NCBI GenBank assembly: GCA_024275995.1
Contig: JAJRYB010000018.1
Location: 1-34,304 of the forward strand
From: Planctomycetota bacterium
GTDB lineage: Bacteria; Planctomycetota; Phycisphaerae; SM23-33
Direction: 5' to 3'
Length of the DNA stretch: 34,304 nt
Shown: positions 1-5,757 of the stretch, piece by piece
How positions within the stretch are numbered: the first letter of the stretch is position 1
Layout: each line of letters begins with the position of its first letter
The notes under the pieces: model-generated
Databases searched by the model: none
Told to the model about the DNA's origin: nothing
The model's input: the letters and a program-made list of their open reading frames with translations, nothing else
Translations under genes and position numbers: made by a program

Positions 1-47
1 AAAGCGTTTTTTAATTTCTCTGAATCTCTGTATCTCTGTGTATAATA

Positions 48-270
48 AGATGTTACGTATTTTTGCCCCTCGAAAACCCCTTTCCAGCCTGTTCCTGGTT
101 GTCCCTGGATTTGCGTACTTGTGCGGAGTTGTGCGAACTTGTACGAAACGGTACGCTTTGGTTCGCCACGGCGCAGCCCGGTACGGGCGAAGACGGGTAC
201 GGACGGGTACGTTTCGGTTCGCTGCGGCGTAGCTCTTGAGCGAAGACGGGTACGCTTTGGTACGCCGGAC
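48..270 (+). repeat. Degenerate 10-bp phased GTACG repeat, left copy
   Basis: From about 91 the sequence reads as 10-nt units with GTACG, GTGCG or GTTCG at the same place in each. Examples begin at 121, 131, 141, 151, 161, 181, 197, 207, 217, 250 and 260, with two short interruptions. Upstream are AGATGTTACG (48-57), GTTCCTGGTTGTCCC (91-105) and GGATTTGCG (107-115). All of these recur inverted at the right end of the window. The period equals one DNA helical turn. The function is unknown; it could be a protein-binding array or a mobile repeat. Confidence 0.8.
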
Positions 271-463
271 GAAGCCGCAGACTGCAGGGGATGTTGCGGA
301 TCAAGCGTGAATTGCTCTAACCTGCCAGTTTCTAACTTCCACGACACACCATGTATACGTCCATTTGTTCCAACCGAAACAAGGCGGAATCCGCGCCACT
401 CCCCCTATACGACAGGTTTCCTGATAAAATGATAAAAATCGGTGAATTCACAGCCTTTTTGAC

Positions 464-492
464 TTGCCCATTCGGGGAAAATCGGTTATAAG
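464..492 (+). promoter_or_regulatory. Putative sigma-70 promoter for the sigma-54 activator gene
   Basis: TTGCCC (464-469), a 17-nt spacer, then TATAAG (487-492). The predicted start is near 499, giving a leader of about 83 nt before the ATG at 582. It matches the consensus at 4/6 and 5/6 positions with ideal spacing. Confidence 0.5.
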
Positions 493-581
493 ATGGGGAC
501 CAAGGAAGGTGTAGCAGCCTCTGACTGCTCACAAGAGAGGCAAAGTAGGCTTTTTCAGCTCACTGCTCAAAGTAAGGTAGA

Positions 582-1625
582 ATGGATAAGGGAGGAGTAA
601 AATCTGCGCGCCTTGCGGCCCGCTCTCCGCAAGGCCGGTTCGAGCAAGAGGAGGTTGCCCTCGTAGGGGGCGGCGCGCTCTTTCAACAGGTCCTCAAGGT
701 CATCGACGCCGTGGCATCGAACGACTGCGTTGTGCTGCTGGAGGGCGAATCCGGTACCGGAAAAGAGCTTCTCGCCCGACGAATTCACGCCCTTTCTTCC
801 CGCTGCGACAGCCCGTTTATCCCCGTCAACTGCCCGGCAGTGACCGATACCCTGTTCGAAAGCCAGTTCTACGGGCATGTCAGAGGCGCCTTTACGGGCG
901 CCGCCACGGACACGCTGGGCGTCGTCCGGGCTGCGGAAGGCGGAACGCTTCTACTGGACGAAGTGGGCGAAATGCCCCTGCATCTCCAACCCAAACTGCT
1001 GCGCCTGCTTCAGGAAAGCGAAGTATGTCCCGTCGGATCGCCCACGCCGATATCCGTGGATACGCGGTTCATCGCCAGCACGAACCGCAATCTCGCCCAG
1101 GCCGTTCGTGAAGGCAAGTTCCGGGGCGATCTGTATCACCGGCTGAACATTGTCCGGATCGAAGTTCCACCGCTGCGAAACCGGCCGGATGATATTGAAC
1201 AGCTCCTGGACCACTACGTGGCATATTACGCACGTCAATACGCGATGCCTCCGCGACGCCTGAGCCCATATCTGCGTGCGTGCCTTCGCGAGTACCCCTG
1301 GCCCGGGAATGTGCGTGAACTGTGCGGCTACGTCGAGCGTCTGTATGCCGCCGACCTTCCACCGGCGCCACCGGCACTGGTTGACTGGGAAAACAACTAC
1401 GTTTCGCGCTCTCGTGGAATAGATCCCGCTCCGGGACGCCTCCCCGAGCCGGACCATACGCCGGTCTGTTGCACGCTTGCCGAGGCGGAGGCCCGCGCCA
1501 TCCACCAGGCGCTCAAGGCCGCCCGCTACAACAGGACAGCCGCCGCACGTATGCTGCAAATCCACCGCAGCACGCTGCTTCGCAAAATCCGTCGGCATGG
1601 TCTGGATGCCGGCAGCAGATTCTGA
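582..1625 (+). CDS. Sigma-54-dependent transcriptional activator lacking a sensor domain
   Basis: This bacterial enhancer-binding protein (347 aa) should use ATP hydrolysis to open promoters bound by sigma-54 RNA polymerase. The AAA+ domain starts about 25 residues in. It shows Walker A GESGTGKE (55-62), the sigma-54-contacting GAFTGA loop (102-107), Walker B GTLLLDEVGEM (121-131) and the WPGNVREL motif (about 240-247). A Fis-type helix-turn-helix lies at about 309-345. There is no receiver, PAS or GAF domain ahead of the AAA+ core, so, as in PspF, control is likely to come from a partner protein. An AAGGTAG sequence just upstream supports the ATG at 582. The next gene has a near-consensus sigma-54 promoter, so this protein is the obvious candidate activator for it; that link is inference. 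Confidence 0.88.
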   Translation: MDKGGVKSARLAARSPQGRFEQEEVALVGGGALFQQVLKVIDAVASNDCVVLLEGESGTGKELLARRIHALSSRCDSPFIPVNCPAVTDTLFESQFYGHVRGAFTGAATDTLGVVRAAEGGTLLLDEVGEMPLHLQPKLLRLLQESEVCPVGSPTPISVDTRFIASTNRNLAQAVREGKFRGDLYHRLNIVRIEVPPLRNRPDDIEQLLDHYVAYYARQYAMPPRRLSPYLRACLREYPWPGNVRELCGYVERLYAADLPPAPPALVDWENNYVSRSRGIDPAPGRLPEPDHTPVCCTLAEAEARAIHQALKAARYNRTAAARMLQIHRSTLLRKIRRHGLDAGSRF

Positions 1626-1717
1626 TTCGATTTCTTTCTCTTTTTTCACGCCGATTTTTTGATTTCACAATTTCGCGCGCCTAGAATTGTCCGAGTTCTC
1701 GAAATGGCAGTTTCTGT

Positions 1718-1736
1718 GCGCCGCGAATTGCGGCGC
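1718..1736. repeat. GC-rich perfect dyad between activator gene and sigma-54 promoter
   Basis: GCGCCGC and GCGGCGC are separated by GAATT. This 7-bp perfect dyad is centred about 188 bp upstream of the predicted sigma-54 start site. It could be an upstream activator site or a hairpin behind the first gene. There is no U-tract directly after it, so terminator is the weaker reading. Confidence 0.4.
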
Positions 1737-1851
1737 GCCGCGTCGCGCGTCGCTGCGCTCGGTGTCGCGATACACGTCGCTTTCAAATCCACTCCTTTGT
1801 GCCTCGAAACGTACTCCCCAAAAAAGAATCTCCGTAAGTGCCTTTGCTCTG

Positions 1852-1878
1852 ACGACCTGCAAAAAAAGCTCAGGTCGT
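1852..1878. repeat. 8-bp dyad immediately upstream of sigma-54 promoter
   Basis: ACGACCTG and CAGGTCGT are separated by an 11-nt A-rich loop. The dyad ends 11 bp before the -24 element. It could bind a repressor or activator, or form a hairpin. Its distance from the start site (about -50) is short for a classical enhancer site. Confidence 0.45.
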
Positions 1879-1888
1879 GGAACATCTC

Positions 1889-1904
1889 TGGCACGGTGCG
1901 TGCT
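1889..1904 (+). promoter_or_regulatory. Sigma-54 (-24/-12) promoter
   Basis: TGGCACGGTGCGTGCT matches TGGCAC-N5-TTGCW with a single mismatch, the first T of the -12 box. The GG/GC spacing is exact. The predicted start is about 1914-1916. The GAGGAG ribosome-binding site of the next gene begins at 1918, so the 5' leader would be only about 17 nt. Confidence 0.8.
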
Positions 1905-1931
1905 TTATTGAGGGGGTGAGGAGCCTGAGAA

Positions 1932-2411
1932 GTGGAGCGGAGGGCAGTAAAAAATGGTGTGTCGGTGTTGAGATCGACACGCAGTCGGGCGTGCATTTTG
2001 ATGGCATGCTCGGACATGAGCGAGGCCGACCAGGTCGGCCGACTGATGCAGGAACTGAATACGGGATGCCTGGTCACCTACCGGCGGACGCAGGACGTGA
2101 TGAGTAACGCCCCGGCGGGCAAGGTGGCCTTGATTATTCTTGCTTCCGAAGATTCCCCTGCAGCGCTGGGACGGATGCTGAAGTGGTTGCGTCACCGCTG
2201 GCCTGATTCCCCGGTTACCGTAATCGGAAACCAGGGCGCAGGCGAGCACGAGATGGCGGCCCGGGCAGGTGGTGCATTCTACCTGACGCGTCCGGTGGCA
2301 ACGCAGGATTGGACAGCGATATTGTCCCACGTGCTCGTGGGACAGATTGGGAGACCGTCGATGGAGGAGACCAATGAGGGCCCGGCTGGTGCTCAGTCGG
2401 GTTGGTCCTGA
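1932..2411 (+). CDS. Receiver-like protein without the phospho-acceptor Asp
   Basis: This 159-aa protein has the rough alternation of strands and helices of a CheY-type receiver. Strand 1 is about ACILMACSD (20-28). Strand 3 is ALIILAS (66-72), where the usual Asp is Ala/Ser. Strand 4 is PVTVIGN (94-100), with Asn at the Thr/Ser position. Strand 5 ends in LTRP (118-121), with Arg for the conserved Lys. It is therefore probably a pseudo-receiver that signals by binding rather than phosphorylation. There is no output domain; about 25 residues of tail follow. The GTG start is chosen because GAGGAG lies 8 nt upstream and directly behind the sigma-54 promoter. Confidence in it being a gene is good; the family call is moderate. 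Confidence 0.68.
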   Translation: MERRAVKNGVSVLRSTRSRACILMACSDMSEADQVGRLMQELNTGCLVTYRRTQDVMSNAPAGKVALIILASEDSPAALGRMLKWLRHRWPDSPVTVIGNQGAGEHEMAARAGGAFYLTRPVATQDWTAILSHVLVGQIGRPSMEETNEGPAGAQSGWS

Positions 2412-2524
2412 CGGTTTGGTTGGTTGCACCGAGGAGCCTGTAGTACGGCTGGACGTTCATCCAGTCGCAAAGTGAGGAGCGATAAGCCTCACAAATGTTG
2501 AGGACTTTCAGCCACACGCGATCG

Positions 2525-2551
2525 TTGATAAGTGGAGTTGAGCGCCCACTT
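2525..2551 (+). repeat. Stem-loop copy 1 with loop AGTTGAGCGC
   Basis: AAGTGG and CCACTT (2530-2535 and 2546-2551) enclose the 10-nt loop AGTTGAGCGC. The exact 15-mer GGAGTTGAGCGCCCA (2534-2548) recurs at 2631-2645. Confidence 0.5.
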
Positions 2552-2624
2552 GGGTTCCCCCTCATGGGGAGCTGATCGTTTGAGAGTTCTCGATGCGTAG
2601 AGGTCTGAAGCGCCTGCTGCGAGG

Positions 2625-2650
2625 ATTGTTGGAGTTGAGCGCCCAATGAT
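2625..2650 (+). repeat. Stem-loop copy 2 with the same loop
   Basis: ATTGTTGG and CCAATGAT can pair over 8 positions, two of them G-U, around the same AGTTGAGCGC loop. The outer stem bases differ from copy 1 yet still pair. That is the pattern expected of a conserved RNA hairpin. Confidence 0.5.
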
Positions 2651-2787
2651 CTTGAGTCCGGTTCCTCCTCCTCCGGACGTCGCAGAGTTTGGAGCCTCAT
2701 TTGAACTGAGAGGGGACCTCTACCAAGGCGAAGGGCGACGACGAGGCCTTGAGCAAGCCAAGTCTCGCCCTCTTTTTTGCGCTTTGC

Positions 2788-2816
2788 GAAGGGTCCGTCA
2801 TTGTGGCGGACCCTTC
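2788..2816 (+). terminator. Intrinsic terminator
   Basis: A perfect 10-bp stem GAAGGGTCCG/CGGACCCTTC with a 9-nt loop is followed by T-rich TTCATTTGTG. It closes the sigma-54 locus before the pdxJ promoter. Confidence 0.8.
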
Positions 2817-2897
2817 TTCATTTGTGTCCCGGACGAAACCACGGGCTGGACAGTCAGGCGCACGGGTCACGTTTACGCTGATCGTCGCCTTTTGCCG

Positions 2898-2926
2898 TTG
2901 ACGTTCTTCGCCGCGAGGCCGACAAT
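2898..2926 (+). promoter_or_regulatory. Putative sigma-70 promoter for pdxJ-dapA
   Basis: TTGACG, a 17-nt spacer, then GACAAT. The start would be near 2933, giving a leader of about 90 nt before the pdxJ ATG. It lies just downstream of the terminator, as expected for a new unit. Confidence 0.4.
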
Positions 2927-3024
2927 GACTTTCCGTCACCGAATCAGGAATTTACGATGCTGGATCAATTCAAAACGCAAGTGTGCCGCGTCAATCCGCG
3001 TCTCGTCGAAAAGGGGTTGGCGGC

Positions 3025-3789
3025 ATGACGGCGCTCAGCGTAAACGTGAACAAGATCGCGCTGCTGCGAAACGCCCGTGACATCGGGACTCCCTCCGTCA
3101 CGCGCGCCGCGGGAATCTGCATGGATGCCGGCTGCGATGGAATTACCGTTCACCCGCGGCCGGACATGCGCCACATCCGCCCGTCGGACGTTTACGAGCT
3201 TGCGGAGATGCTTTCGGCGCCCCTCGAGTTCAACATCGAGGGAAATCCGTTCGCCGGACCTTCGGGCGATTATCCCGGCTTCATGGAGATCGTTCGACGG
3301 GTCCAGCCGGACCAGTGCACGCTCGTTCCGGACGATCCGGGGCAGCTTACCTCCGATCACGGATGGGACCTCACCGACGAGACGATCAAGCGCCTTGCGC
3401 CGCTCGTGGTGGAATTGAAGGGTCTTGGTATCCGCGTGAGCCTGTTCATGGACGCCGATCCGCGGCGAATGGCCGGCGCGGTCGATTGCGGCGCGGATCG
3501 TGTCGAGCTTTACACCGAGCCCTATGCGCGTGCGTTCGAGTGTGGCGAAACGTGCGAATCGCTGAAGAAATATGCCGCAACCGCACGGGCGGCGGGCGAA
3601 CGGGGGCTTGGCGTCAATGCCGGGCACGACCTGAACCTGGAAAATCTCGGCGCGTTCTGTTCGTCGGTTCCCGGCGTCCAGGAGGTGTCTATCGGGCACG
3701 CTCTTATCGCCGAGGCGCTGGAAATGGGCCTGCGCGAGACCGTGAAAGCCTACGTCAACATACTCTCAGAAAACGAGGACAACCAATGA
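3025..3789 (+). CDS. pdxJ: Pyridoxine 5'-phosphate synthase
   Basis: PdxJ condenses 3-amino-2-oxopropyl phosphate with 1-deoxyxylulose 5-phosphate to give pyridoxine 5'-phosphate in the cytoplasm, in the DXP-dependent route to vitamin B6. The 254-aa product is close to family length. It shows SVNVNKIALLRNAR at the N-terminus, the active-site His in GITVHPRPDMRHI, the Glu in LEFNIEGN and the second His in GLGVNAGHDLN. The NVNK in place of NIDH is a known variant of the family. The ORF track starts 14 codons earlier, but the ATG at 3025 is preceded by AAGGGG and starts directly at the conserved motif. Its stop overlaps the dapA start by 4 nt (ATGA), so the two are probably translationally coupled. 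Confidence 0.95.
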   Translation: MTALSVNVNKIALLRNARDIGTPSVTRAAGICMDAGCDGITVHPRPDMRHIRPSDVYELAEMLSAPLEFNIEGNPFAGPSGDYPGFMEIVRRVQPDQCTLVPDDPGQLTSDHGWDLTDETIKRLAPLVVELKGLGIRVSLFMDADPRRMAGAVDCGADRVELYTEPYARAFECGETCESLKKYAATARAAGERGLGVNAGHDLNLENLGAFCSSVPGVQEVSIGHALIAEALEMGLRETVKAYVNILSENEDNQ

Positions 3790-4664
3790 ACCTTGAAGGA
3801 TCCATGGTCGCAATGGTAACGCCGTTTTCCAACGGCGAAATCGATTTTAACGCGCTCGGTCGGCTGATCGAATTCCAGATCGACGGTGGAACGCAGGGCC
3901 TGGTCCCGTGCGGGACTACGGGCGAATCGCCTACGCTTTCCCACGACGAGCACGACGAGGTCGTCCGCTTCACCGTCCAGAAGGTAGCGGGGAGGGTTCC
4001 CGTCATCGCAGGGGCGGGGAGCAACAACACGGCCGAGTCGCTGCGACTGGCGCGACACGCCAAGGACGTAGGCGCTGACGCATGCCTCGTGGTGAACCCC
4101 TACTACAACAAGCCGCCGCAGCGCGGAATGTTCGAGCACGCCCGCTGCCTTGGCGATATCGGGCTTCCGATCGTGCTTTACAACATTCCCAGCCGGACCG
4201 GTATCGAGCTGGCCGCCGAGACGATCGCGCGCATGTACGAAGAAATCGAGATGGTCGTCGCCGTCAAGGAGGCGACCGGCAAGCTGGACCTCGCCAGCGC
4301 CATCGCGTCAAGCTGCGATATCACGATCCTCTCCGGGGACGATTCGCTGACGCTTCCGATCTGCTCGGTGGGCGGTGCGGGCGTTATCAGTGTGCTGGGG
4401 AACATTCTTCCGGGAGAGATCCGCACACTGTGCGACCTGATACTCGCCGGCGAGGCGGCAGAGGCGTGCACGCAGCACCTGAAGCTCTTCGAACTGTTCA
4501 AGGGCATGTTCGTGGAGACCAACCCGATCCCCATCAAGGCGGCGATGTCGATGACGGGTATGATCGAAAACGAGCTGCGACTGCCCTTGACGCCCCTGGC
4601 GGAGGAATACCGCGCCCCGCTGGCGGACGCGCTGCGACAGTTCGGCCTGGACGCGAAGGCATAA
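3786..4664 (+). CDS. dapA: 4-hydroxy-tetrahydrodipicolinate synthase
   Basis: DapA condenses pyruvate with aspartate semialdehyde, the first step specific to the lysine and diaminopimelate pathway. At 292 aa it has the usual length of this TIM-barrel lyase. The motifs are PCGTTGESPTL near residue 45, NPYYNKP near 105, YNIPSRTG with the catalytic Tyr near 133, and VKEATG with the Schiff-base Lys near 161. The combination of GTTGE and YNIPSRTG favours DHDPS over N-acetylneuraminate lyase or other class I pyruvate lyases. The ORF track extends far upstream into pdxJ. The ATG overlapping the pdxJ stop is the natural start. Confidence 0.94.
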   Translation: MNLEGSMVAMVTPFSNGEIDFNALGRLIEFQIDGGTQGLVPCGTTGESPTLSHDEHDEVVRFTVQKVAGRVPVIAGAGSNNTAESLRLARHAKDVGADACLVVNPYYNKPPQRGMFEHARCLGDIGLPIVLYNIPSRTGIELAAETIARMYEEIEMVVAVKEATGKLDLASAIASSCDITILSGDDSLTLPICSVGGAGVISVLGNILPGEIRTLCDLILAGEAAEACTQHLKLFELFKGMFVETNPIPIKAAMSMTGMIENELRLPLTPLAEEYRAPLADALRQFGLDAKA

Positions 4665-4687
4665 CCACGGGGGCAAATTAGTAACGA

Positions 4688-4715
4688 AATATTTATCCGA
4701 TTAGGATAAGATATT
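4688..4715. repeat. Inverted repeat behind dapA
   Basis: AATATTTATCC and GGATAAGATATT pair over 11 positions with one bulged base around a GATTA loop. It is AT-rich and unlike the surrounding coding DNA. It could be a terminator-like stem for pdxJ-dapA or an operator for the next gene; there is no clear U-tract. Confidence 0.5.
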
Positions 4716-4722
4716 GGCAGTC

Positions 4723-4742
4723 GCGGTCGAAGAAAGGACCGC
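4723..4742. repeat. Short hairpin upstream of the DUF2283-like gene
   Basis: GCGGTC and GACCGC form a 6-bp stem with an 8-nt loop, directly after the preceding inverted repeat and 27 nt before the next ATG. The function cannot be told from sequence. Confidence 0.3.
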
Positions 4743-4769
4743 AGAGAGCGTGCTACTGGTGAAGACGGT

Positions 4770-5060
4770 ATGATGGTCAAAGGCGAACTGAAATCTTTGC
4801 GTATCACGTTGGAGGCCACCGATACCGGTGTGCTTGGATACGTGTATCTGCACGAAATCGCACCGGGACAATCAGACCACACAATCGAAGTGTTCCCATC
4901 CGTCGTGGCGGATTATTCAGCCGACGACGAGTTGCTGGGTGTCGAATTTCTGAACGCCGAGATAGCCGACAGCACGATCATGCACCAATTGGCGGAACAA
5001 CTTGACGCTCCCGAACTGGCGGGGATCAACCTGGCTGAGATATGCCAAAATCGCGCCTGA
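4770..5060 (+). CDS. Small DUF2283-like protein
   Basis: The product is 96 aa, soluble and acidic, with no signal peptide. The segment FPSVVADYSADDELLGVEFLNAE resembles the core of DUF2283 proteins, which usually read valDYDxdGxlvGIEiLdA. The expected early ADALYI strand is only loosely present (TGVLGYVYL). The DUF2283 role is unknown to me. A second ATG one codon later is an equally good start, and the ribosome-binding site is weak. It lies between dapA and the cupin on the same strand, about 105 nt after dapA and behind two inverted repeats, so it may have its own promoter. Confidence 0.6.
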   Translation: MMVKGELKSLRITLEATDTGVLGYVYLHEIAPGQSDHTIEVFPSVVADYSADDELLGVEFLNAEIADSTIMHQLAEQLDAPELAGINLAEICQNRA

Positions 5061-5078
5061 GAGCCATTTTCGTATTCC

Positions 5079-5087
5079 TGCTATCAT
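5079..5087 (+). promoter_or_regulatory. Possible extended -10 promoter for the cupin gene
   Basis: TGC-TATCAT is an extended -10 motif without a good -35 box. The start would be near 5094, giving a leader of about 33 nt that includes the GGGAGG ribosome-binding site. Confidence 0.25.
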
Positions 5088-5126
5088 GCCCCGTTACATT
5101 CAAGAAACAGAAACGGGAGGTTGTGA

Positions 5127-5573
5127 ATGATCATCGCCGACCTGAAAGAAATCCAAGGGCGAACGTATCCGGCAAGGCGCCGAACGCAGTGCATCGTCGG
5201 GAAGGGCGCTCCGATCGAAACGGAAAATTTCTGCATGGGGTTGGTCACGCTGGAACCGAACGGCGGACAGGTGCCCTGGCACGATCAGCAGTCCGAGGAG
5301 GTCTACTTCGTTCTCTCCGGGACGGGCGAGATGTGCCTGGGAGCTGAGCTTCGGGAAATCCACAGCGGCCAGGCGGTGTTCATCCCGCCCGGCGAGTTCC
5401 ACCAGATCACGAATATCGGCGACGAACCGCTTGAGATGATTTACTGCTACGGACCGGCTGGGGACGTCGCCCACTGGAGACAGGAGCTTGACGGAACGCT
5501 GCCCCGCGCCGGCGAGGACGCCCCGCCGCTTCCCGAAGGCGCCCGGCGGCAATGCACAGACAAGCCCCTTTAA
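5127..5573 (+). CDS. Single-domain cupin protein
   Basis: The 148-aa small beta-barrel protein has both cupin motifs. Motif 1 spans about residues 47-66 (GGQVPWHDQQSEEVYFVLSG), with His and Glu as probable metal ligands; the second His of the usual HxH is replaced. Motif 2 is GQAVFIPPGEFHQITN (about 85-100), with its His. Such proteins bind a metal and often act as sugar isomerases, dioxygenases or sensors; the substrate here cannot be told. GGGAGG 6 nt before the ATG supports the start. The adjacent Gfo/Idh/MocA dehydrogenase would fit a carbohydrate pathway, but that is context only. Confidence 0.85.
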   Translation: MIIADLKEIQGRTYPARRRTQCIVGKGAPIETENFCMGLVTLEPNGGQVPWHDQQSEEVYFVLSGTGEMCLGAELREIHSGQAVFIPPGEFHQITNIGDEPLEMIYCYGPAGDVAHWRQELDGTLPRAGEDAPPLPEGARRQCTDKPL

Positions 5574-5577
5574 GTAA

Positions 5578-5703
5578 ATTCGAGGCACGAAGCACGAAAT
5601 CCGAAACAAACTGCAAATTCGAATGAAGCAAAGATAAAAAAACACCAGGCAGACCGGTGCATTCGTTTCGAATTTCGAGATTCGGATTTTTCGTCAAGCA
5701 TAC
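5578..5703. repeat. AT-rich degenerate inverted repeat between cupin and oxidoreductase genes
   Basis: The left half contains CGAAATCCGAAAC and AATTCGAATG. The right half, read on the other strand, contains CGAAAAATCCGAATC and ATTCGAAACGAATG. The arms are imperfect and made of shuffled TTCGAA-like words. It differs sharply in base composition from the flanking genes and looks like a dispersed intergenic repeat, not a gene. Confidence 0.55.
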
Positions 5704-5757
5704 CCGCTCAAACATTGTTGCAGGTTACTTAGACAGGACACGAAAAACGGGATCGAA

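Larger units (their letters stand above)
1..581. other. Non-coding left end with repeat tract and leader
   Basis: No gene is supported here. Bases 11-40 are a CTCTGTAT-like simple repeat. Bases 48-270 hold the phased GTACG tract, listed separately. Bases 271-460 show nothing I can assign. A sigma-70-type promoter follows at 464-492, with an approximately 80-nt leader to the first gene. The three short ORFs called over 38-432 run through the 10-bp repeat in different frames. Since 10 is not a multiple of 3, a coding origin for the repeat is unlikely. Confidence 0.6.
2447..2816 (+). ncRNA. Candidate structured RNA or structured 3' UTR
   Basis: Successive stems can be drawn by eye: GGCTGGA/TCCAGTC (2447-2466), GTGAGG/CCTCAC (2472-2492), AAGTGG/CCACTT (2530-2551), TTCCCC/GGGGAG (2555-2571, outer pair a wobble), an 8-bp wobble-containing stem (2625-2650), GTCCGG/CCGGAC (about 2655-2677) and AGAGG/CCTCT (about 2709-2721). 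They end in a rho-independent terminator. It lies behind the sigma-54-driven pseudo-receiver gene on the same strand, so it may be that mRNA's 3' UTR or an independent small RNA. The conserved cores of RNase P RNA, tmRNA and SRP RNA are not recognisable. GC-rich DNA forms many chance hairpins, so confidence is modest. Confidence 0.4.
2412..3024. other. 613-bp gap without a protein gene
   Basis: No convincing ORF is present. The 144-aa ORF at 2646-3080 runs through the terminator stem and is arginine-rich shadow-like sequence. The gap holds a chain of short hairpins (2447-2735), a perfect intrinsic-terminator stem (2788-2816), a candidate promoter (2898-2926) and the pdxJ leader. Confidence 0.6.

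Noticed and set aside
121-270. CRISPR array for the regularly spaced GTACG repeats
   Set aside because: The unit is only 10 bp with a 5-bp core; there are no 20-50 bp repeats with unique spacers and no cas genes.
38-432. Three short ORFs in the left repeat
   Set aside because: They run through a 10-bp repeat in different frames and have no family features or ribosome-binding sites.
2412-2816. RNase P RNA, tmRNA, SRP RNA or a tRNA
   Set aside because: Their conserved cores and a tRNA cloverleaf with a GTTCRANNC arm were not found; only generic hairpins and a terminator are seen.
2646-3080. 144-aa ORF upstream of pdxJ
   Set aside because: It reads through the intrinsic terminator stem and the pdxJ promoter and overlaps the pdxJ start.
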